From positions 1 through 44,013 of the forward strand of contig JAJYTF010000036.1 in the NCBI GenBank assembly GCA_021793155.1: a stretch of DNA of 44,013 nucleotides, written 5' to 3'. Shown here piece by piece: positions 40,171-44,013 of this stretch. Origin of the DNA: Pseudomonadota bacterium. Lineage in GTDB: Bacteria; Pseudomonadota; Alphaproteobacteria; Rhodospirillales; Magnetospirillaceae. The notes under the pieces were generated by a model, which was given only the letters and a program-made list of their open reading frames with translations, was not told where the DNA came from and ran no database searches. How positions within the stretch are numbered: the first letter of the stretch is position 1; each line of letters begins with the position of its first letter. The position numbers and the translations under genes are program-made.

Positions 40171-42615
40171 ATGACGGCCGATGTTTCCCTTGCGCCCGGT
40201 ACGATGATTGCCAAGAAGGGCGTTACCTCCGTTTCCTTCGCCCTGTTCGGAACGATCCTTCTGCGGCGCTGCCTGTCGGTTGACGCCGTCTACGAGCGGG
40301 CGCTGCATTACGCTCCGGTTCCCGAGCGGCTGAAGGCCCAGGTGGAGTCCTTCGTCCAGCACCGGGTGCTGGCGCAGAACGTGTTGCGGCTGGGCCGTTC
40401 CAATGTTAAGGGCCGCACCGGCATTTCCGTCTTTTCCGGTGTCTCGGCCGAGGCCATCTACCAGCGCTTCGCCGCGCCGGCACTGAACCTGCCCGCGTCG
40501 ATCCGGCCGCAGTTGGTGGAGGCCGAACTGCGGGCGGAAGAGGATCTGGCGGTGGTCAATGCCGACTTCCGGCCGCTTTACGGCGAGGCTCGCCGCCTCG
40601 GGCGGCGGGTCGGCGTGGTGGCGGAGACCCACTGGTCGCCGGAGCAGGTGCGGCGGCTGTTGGCCAAGGTGGCGCCGGAATTGTCGTTCGACTTCATCTA
40701 CACCGCGGCCGGAGCGGGCGTGGCGGAAGCCGGCGGACTGTTTCGCCACTATCGCAAAGCGGAGGGGCTGAGGCCCAGCCAGGCCATTCATTTCGGCGTC
40801 GACGACGAAACGGTGGAACAACCGACCGCCGGCATCCCGCTGATGCGCTGCAGTCTGCCCGAGGACCCGTGGAACAATCGCTACGACCGTGAAGCGGCGG
40901 CCGCCCGGCTGCTCGGCATGTCCGATCCCGGCTTTCGCTTGCGGTTCGATGGCGGTTTGCGGCTGTTGCGCCGCGTAGCACTTAGCCAGATGGGCATCTC
41001 CGATACGCACCACTTGGTCGGTGCCGCGGTCATGGGGCCGATGATGGTCGGCTTCCAGCGCCATATCGAGCGGCGCGTGGCGGAACTCTCCACCGCCGGC
41101 CGCCGCGTGAAGGTGCTGTTTCTCGCCCGCGACGGCTACCTGCCGATGCGCGTCTGGAGTGCCGCCAATGCCGGCCACGCCGAATATGTGGAGGTCAACC
41201 GTCGCATCGCCATGATCGCCGGTTCGGAAGGCGAAGGCGGTTTCGACCAGCTCAGGGCGCTGATCGGCTCGATGGAGCTGATCGACCGGCACGGCATCGA
41301 GCAGATGTTGAAGATCCGCCTGTCGCCGAAAGCCCGGGCGTTTTTCGAGCAGCATGGCACCGGTCAGGTCAAGGGGCAGGAATTCGCCGACAATATGATG
41401 CGGCTGGTCGGCCGCAAGACGATGAAGGGGCTGTCCGACAGCCTGCGCGCCGCCTTGATGGAATATCTGCGGGCCAAGCTCGACGGCCTCGCGGATTGCA
41501 CCGACATGGTGCTGGTCGATATCGGCTATACCGGCAACATCCAGAAAGGCCTGCGCCGCGTCTTCGATATCGAAGGGCTGCCTATCCGCCTGCACGGCAT
41601 CTACCTGATGCCGCATGGCGAGGCCTTTGTCGATCTGCCCGGAGAGGATACGGTCAGCGGCTATCTGGACGATACCGTGATGACTCCCGGAACCAAGCGC
41701 ACGGTGATGCGCGACGCGCCGCTGATCGAGGAGTTCTGCTGCGCCCCCGTGGGCTCGACGCGCGGCTATGTCAAGGGCCGCGAAGTGCGGGAGGAGGAGG
41801 TGCGCCTTCCGCAGGAAATCGCCTTCTGCCTGGAGCTGCAGGACGAGTGCGTCCGCTACCACGACGCTTTCCGCGCCGCATGCAAGCGTTTCGGCATCGA
41901 TCCCCTGGCCGATTTCGACACCTACCGGACCTGGACCGCGGCGATCCTCGCGCGTTTCGTGATGATGCCGACGCCGCTCGAATGCCAGACCTTCGGGCCT
42001 TTGTTGCATGATGTCAGCTTGGGCACCACGGGGCTGATCGCCACCATCACCACCGCCGACATCACCAACCTCATGGGCGCCCTGCCGTTTCCGGCGGTCT
42101 GCAGCATCCACCATCCCCCGGTCTGGCTTGGTGGAAGCTTGACGGCGCATACGGCAGCCGCCGGTTTCTCCTATGCGCTGACCGGCTTTGGCCTGCGGAC
42201 CGACGATTTCTTCAAGGATGTGGAGGTCAGCGACGTCGAGGCAGTGATCTTGAAAGGCGAGCGTGCCGTGCCCGTGCCGGTGTCGTGCAACTTGACGCCG
42301 TTCGGCGACCTGCGCCTGCGCATTCCGGTCCTGCAGAAGGATGGGGATTCACTGGTCGCCCTGCCGTTGAAGGGTCCGCTCACCCGCGGCATCATCCGCT
42401 CGCTCATCCTGCAGGGCGGTGCCGACATCGTCGAGGCGGCCACGACCCGATACGGCGAACGCCAGCCGCTCGACGCTCTGCAGGCCCTGCGGGCCGTCCT
42501 GGACGGCAACTTTTTCCGCGCGGCCGAGCCGGAGGCCTTCCTGCTGTTGAAAGTTCCAGCCTTCAAACAGGCGGTGAGCGTTTTGACGATGTTGGTGACG
42601 CCGTTGTTCGACTGA
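40171..42615 (+). CDS. Large HAD-like protein of glycan clusters (814 aa)
   Basis: Residues 20-230 resemble the HAD fold, but motif I, normally SFDVFDTLL-R, reads SFALFGTILLRR: both Asp are gone (A24, G27), and later catalytic positions also differ (VAETHW, AGVAEAG). The second part has LFLARDGYLP (about 319-328) and VDIGYTGNIQKGLRR (about 447-461), typical of the HAD-like middle region of large proteins in surface-glycan loci. The C-terminal 250 residues are unassigned. No membrane segment is seen. GGAG lies 8 bases before the ATG. The role is unknown; it is probably not a phosphatase in its first domain, and the second half may act in transfer or scaffold assembly. Confidence 0.7.
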   Translation: MTADVSLAPGTMIAKKGVTSVSFALFGTILLRRCLSVDAVYERALHYAPVPERLKAQVESFVQHRVLAQNVLRLGRSNVKGRTGISVFSGVSAEAIYQRFAAPALNLPASIRPQLVEAELRAEEDLAVVNADFRPLYGEARRLGRRVGVVAETHWSPEQVRRLLAKVAPELSFDFIYTAAGAGVAEAGGLFRHYRKAEGLRPSQAIHFGVDDETVEQPTAGIPLMRCSLPEDPWNNRYDREAAAARLLGMSDPGFRLRFDGGLRLLRRVALSQMGISDTHHLVGAAVMGPMMVGFQRHIERRVAELSTAGRRVKVLFLARDGYLPMRVWSAANAGHAEYVEVNRRIAMIAGSEGEGGFDQLRALIGSMELIDRHGIEQMLKIRLSPKARAFFEQHGTGQVKGQEFADNMMRLVGRKTMKGLSDSLRAALMEYLRAKLDGLADCTDMVLVDIGYTGNIQKGLRRVFDIEGLPIRLHGIYLMPHGEAFVDLPGEDTVSGYLDDTVMTPGTKRTVMRDAPLIEEFCCAPVGSTRGYVKGREVREEEVRLPQEIAFCLELQDECVRYHDAFRAACKRFGIDPLADFDTYRTWTAAILARFVMMPTPLECQTFGPLLHDVSLGTTGLIATITTADITNLMGALPFPAVCSIHHPPVWLGGSLTAHTAAAGFSYALTGFGLRTDDFFKDVEVSDVEAVILKGERAVPVPVSCNLTPFGDLRLRIPVLQKDGDSLVALPLKGPLTRGIIRSLILQGGADIVEAATTRYGERQPLDALQALRAVLDGNFFRAAEPEAFLLLKVPAFKQAVSVLTMLVTPLFD

Positions 42616-43093
42616 CGGTTCGAAACCGCCCGGCGACAAAGACAGACGCCTCGGAAAATGCGGAAATCCACAAAGCCTGGGGGATCTGCCAGCCCACAGC
42701 CCCAGAATAAGCTATCGGCTTGATGGGTGGGCAATTTCCTTTCCCCAGATCTTCTCAGCCGCTGCACTGAAGTATTTGGCGTATCAAGCTGGCGTGTTAA
42801 GTAGAAACGCGTATATAAAAATAACAACGCGAAAAAATATAATATTCTGCAAGAAAAAACTATCAGTAATATCCGAATATTAACGAATAAGTAATCAGTA
42901 GGCAAATTTTTCCTACCAATGAATACTTACTAGGCAAATTTTTCCCACTAGAAAATGCTTGAATTTCTGTTATTTCTTAACGCAGTATTGTGATGCGTCC
43001 ACAGGGAAAGTTTCTGCGGGCGACCATCGGGCATCCGGTCTCCTTCGGGCGGGCCAAGCGGGGATTTCCGGTGGAACCGAAACGGACTGCGCC
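42616..43093. other. AT-rich intergenic region upstream of the sigma factor gene
   Basis: These 478 bases contain no gene I can support. The first 30 bases hold a short stem (CGGTT, loop CGA, AACCG) after the 814-residue protein's stop. The stretch 42800-42960 is strongly AT-rich, unlike nearly all other DNA here, and carries the direct repeats at 42899-42948. A promoter for the sigma factor gene is expected between about 42950 and 43090. Confidence 0.6.
42899..42948. repeat. Direct repeats, candidate operator for the sigma factor gene
   Basis: TAGGCAAATTTTTCCTAC (42899-42916) and TAGGCAAATTTTTCCCAC (42931-42948) are 18-base direct repeats with one difference, 32 bases apart (about three helical turns). 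The first is also bounded by GTAGG and CCTAC, an inverted pair, and the core GGCAAATTTTTCC is nearly self-complementary. This is the pattern of paired sites for a dimeric regulator. They lie about 146 bases before the sigma factor ATG. Confidence 0.5.
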
Positions 43094-43708
43094 ATGAACA
43101 AGATGCTTTCAGTCGCCGAGAACAGGCTTGCGGCAGTTCCCTACGCGGGGGGCGAAGACGATGCGTTGCTGGAGCGCATGCGCTCGGACGACGTCGATGC
43201 CTATCGCGCATTGGTCGAACGCCACATCGACCACGCCTATGCCGTGGCCATGCGGATCCTGAAGAACGCGGCGGACGCCGAAGATGTCACCCAGGACGCC
43301 TTCGTCAAGGCGTGGATTAATCGGCGCCGGTGGGATGCCGGGCGCGCCAAGTTCAGCACCTGGCTGTACCGGGTGATCGTCAACCGGTGCATCGACTTGC
43401 AGCGGTCCCCCAAGGCCGAATGGCTGGATGATGTGGCCGAGCCGGCGGCCGAAATCGCCGACGCCGTAACCTCGATCCATCAGCGCCGGGTCTATAGCCG
43501 CCTCGAGGACGCCCTGCACCGCCTGCCGACCCAGCAGCGGGTGGCCATCGTCCTGTCGTATTTCGAGGACATGAGCAATCTCGAGATCGCCGAGGTCATG
43601 GGCGCCAGCGTTAGTGCGGTTGAATCCTTATTGAAGCGCGGACGCAAAAGATTGCGCGAATTGCTGCGGGCGGCGGAGAAGGAAATCCGCACCGGTCTGG
43701 GCGAGTGA
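43094..43708 (+). CDS. ECF-type RNA polymerase sigma factor
   Basis: The protein has about 204 residues. Region 2 spans about residues 33-105: YRALVERHIDHAYAVAMRIL, then DAEDVTQDAFVKAWINRRRW (core-binding and -10 recognition) and FSTWLYRVIVNRCIDLQR. Region 4 spans about 140-195: ALHRLPTQQRVAIVLSYFED, then MSNLEIAEVMGASVSAVESL and LKRGRKRLRELL (the -35 helix-turn-helix). Domain 3 is absent, as in ECF factors. ATG 43094 is chosen. No anti-sigma gene adjoins it: upstream is a glycan gene and 124 bases downstream is a flagellin gene. It may control flagellin or glycan genes, or sit there by chance. Confidence 0.9.
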   Translation: MNKMLSVAENRLAAVPYAGGEDDALLERMRSDDVDAYRALVERHIDHAYAVAMRILKNAADAEDVTQDAFVKAWINRRRWDAGRAKFSTWLYRVIVNRCIDLQRSPKAEWLDDVAEPAAEIADAVTSIHQRRVYSRLEDALHRLPTQQRVAIVLSYFEDMSNLEIAEVMGASVSAVESLLKRGRKRLRELLRAAEKEIRTGLGE

Positions 43709-43717
43709 CAAAGAAAC

Positions 43718-43750
43718 AAAAATTTTGCGCCCGGTTTTCGCGTGCCGTCC
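43718..43750 (+). promoter_or_regulatory. Candidate flagellin promoter (sigma-28-like), right copy
   Basis: The stretch has AAAAATT, CCCGGTTTT and GCCGTCC in the same order as the left flagellin leader, ending 82 bases before the ATG at 43833 (84 on the left). Here GCCGTCC is preceded by five extra bases (CGCGT). It directly follows the sigma factor stop at 43708. The class of promoter is uncertain. Confidence 0.35.
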
Positions 43751-43832
43751 GTTTCAATGCTTGAGAGGGCAACCATCGAGCCCTTCTCCACCCTTCTCCG
43801 AGGGTGTCGGTAACGGCCAATAGGAGGTCAGC

Positions 43833-44013
43833 ATGCCCGTGATTTCGACAAACAACGCGGCCAATGCCTCGTTGAACTACCTGAATCAGAACTCGTCGCA
43901 AGAATCCAGCCAGCTGGCCAAGCTGGCCAGCGGCTCGCGCATCGTGCAGGCGTCCGACGACGCCGCCGGCCTGGCCATCGGCACCCAGCTGCAGGCCAAT
44001 GTCACCGTCTACC
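43833..44013 (+). CDS. Flagellin, N-terminal fragment (runs off right edge)
   Basis: The first 60 codons of a flagellin begin at ATG 43833, preceded by TAGGAGG at a spacing of 5, a strong ribosome binding site. The encoded protein is the same as at the left end (MPVISTNNAANASLNYLNQN onward). The two genes differ in this stretch only at base 43886, a silent change, and the outermost 127 bases are identical. The gene is incomplete because the sequence ends. Both flagellins may be separate loci with glycosylation genes between, or the two ends may reflect a repeat in the genome assembly. Confidence 0.95.
   Translation, partial: MPVISTNNAANASLNYLNQNSSQESSQLAKLASGSRIVQASDDAAGLAIGTQLQANVTVY

Noticed and set aside
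40099-42150. A 683-codon open frame on the minus strand opposite the 814-residue HAD-like protein
   Set aside because: It has no recognisable domain, is biased in composition as an antisense shadow in GC-rich DNA, and overlaps a clear protein.
1-44013. Insertion sequence or prophage genes
   Set aside because: I see no transposase, integrase or phage gene motif in any frame. The only mobile-DNA traces are repeats, a GxxExxY gene and a higBA relic.

Overview
The window is GC-rich (about 60-65% by eye) and carries 34 intact genes or gene starts plus three gene relics. All gene types are bacterial. The flagellin type, the codon choice and a dispersed palindrome with arms beginning GTCATCCCGAG suggest an alphaproteobacterium, probably a Rhodospirillaceae or Magnetospirillum-like motile bacterium. 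This placement is an inference from sequence style, not a database result. I see no tRNA, rRNA, CRISPR array or insertion sequence.

The two ends are the 5' ends of two near-identical flagellin genes that point outward (minus strand at 1-181, plus strand at 43833-44013). Exactly the outermost 127 bases are identical as an inverted repeat. This looks like a contig that stopped at a repeat.

Layout between the flagellins. (A) 355-6192, plus: TPR-methyltransferase, two paralogous GT9-like proteins around a small methyltransferase, and a WbsX-like protein. (B) 6202-8342, minus: two glycosyltransferases. (C) 8548-15542, plus: sugar epimerase, C-methyltransferase, a 1.2 kb scar (palindrome, decayed higBA, methyltransferase fragment, broken GxxExxY gene), epimerase, GDP-fucose-synthase-like reductase, and the hddA/hddC-like kinase and guanylyltransferase. 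(D) 15648-19909, plus: radical SAM protein and a double glycosyltransferase. (E) 19924-21351, minus: TPR-glycosyltransferase. (F) 21561-23425, plus: radical SAM protein and O-methyltransferase. (G) 23361-39713, minus: a long run of tightly coupled genes. It includes a sporadic carbohydrate cluster module (radical SAM, LIC12192-type protein, 2OG-Fe(II) oxygenase, split transketolase, kinase, HAD, epimerases and a cytidylyltransferase-kinase fusion). (H) 40171-43708, plus: an 814-residue HAD-like protein and an ECF sigma factor just before the right flagellin.

Together the genes could activate, rearrange, oxidise, methylate and assemble unusual nucleotide sugars. There are seven short-chain dehydrogenase/epimerase proteins, one Gfo/Idh oxidoreductase, one UDP-galactopyranose-mutase-like flavoprotein, six methyltransferases, four radical SAM proteins and at least seven glycosyltransferase-type proteins. 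I see no integral membrane protein: no flippase, polymerase, ABC exporter or initiating phosphoglycosyl transferase. That absence, the flanking flagellins and two TPR-fused enzymes make a cytoplasmic flagellin-glycosylation island my favoured reading. A lipopolysaccharide or capsule role remains possible.
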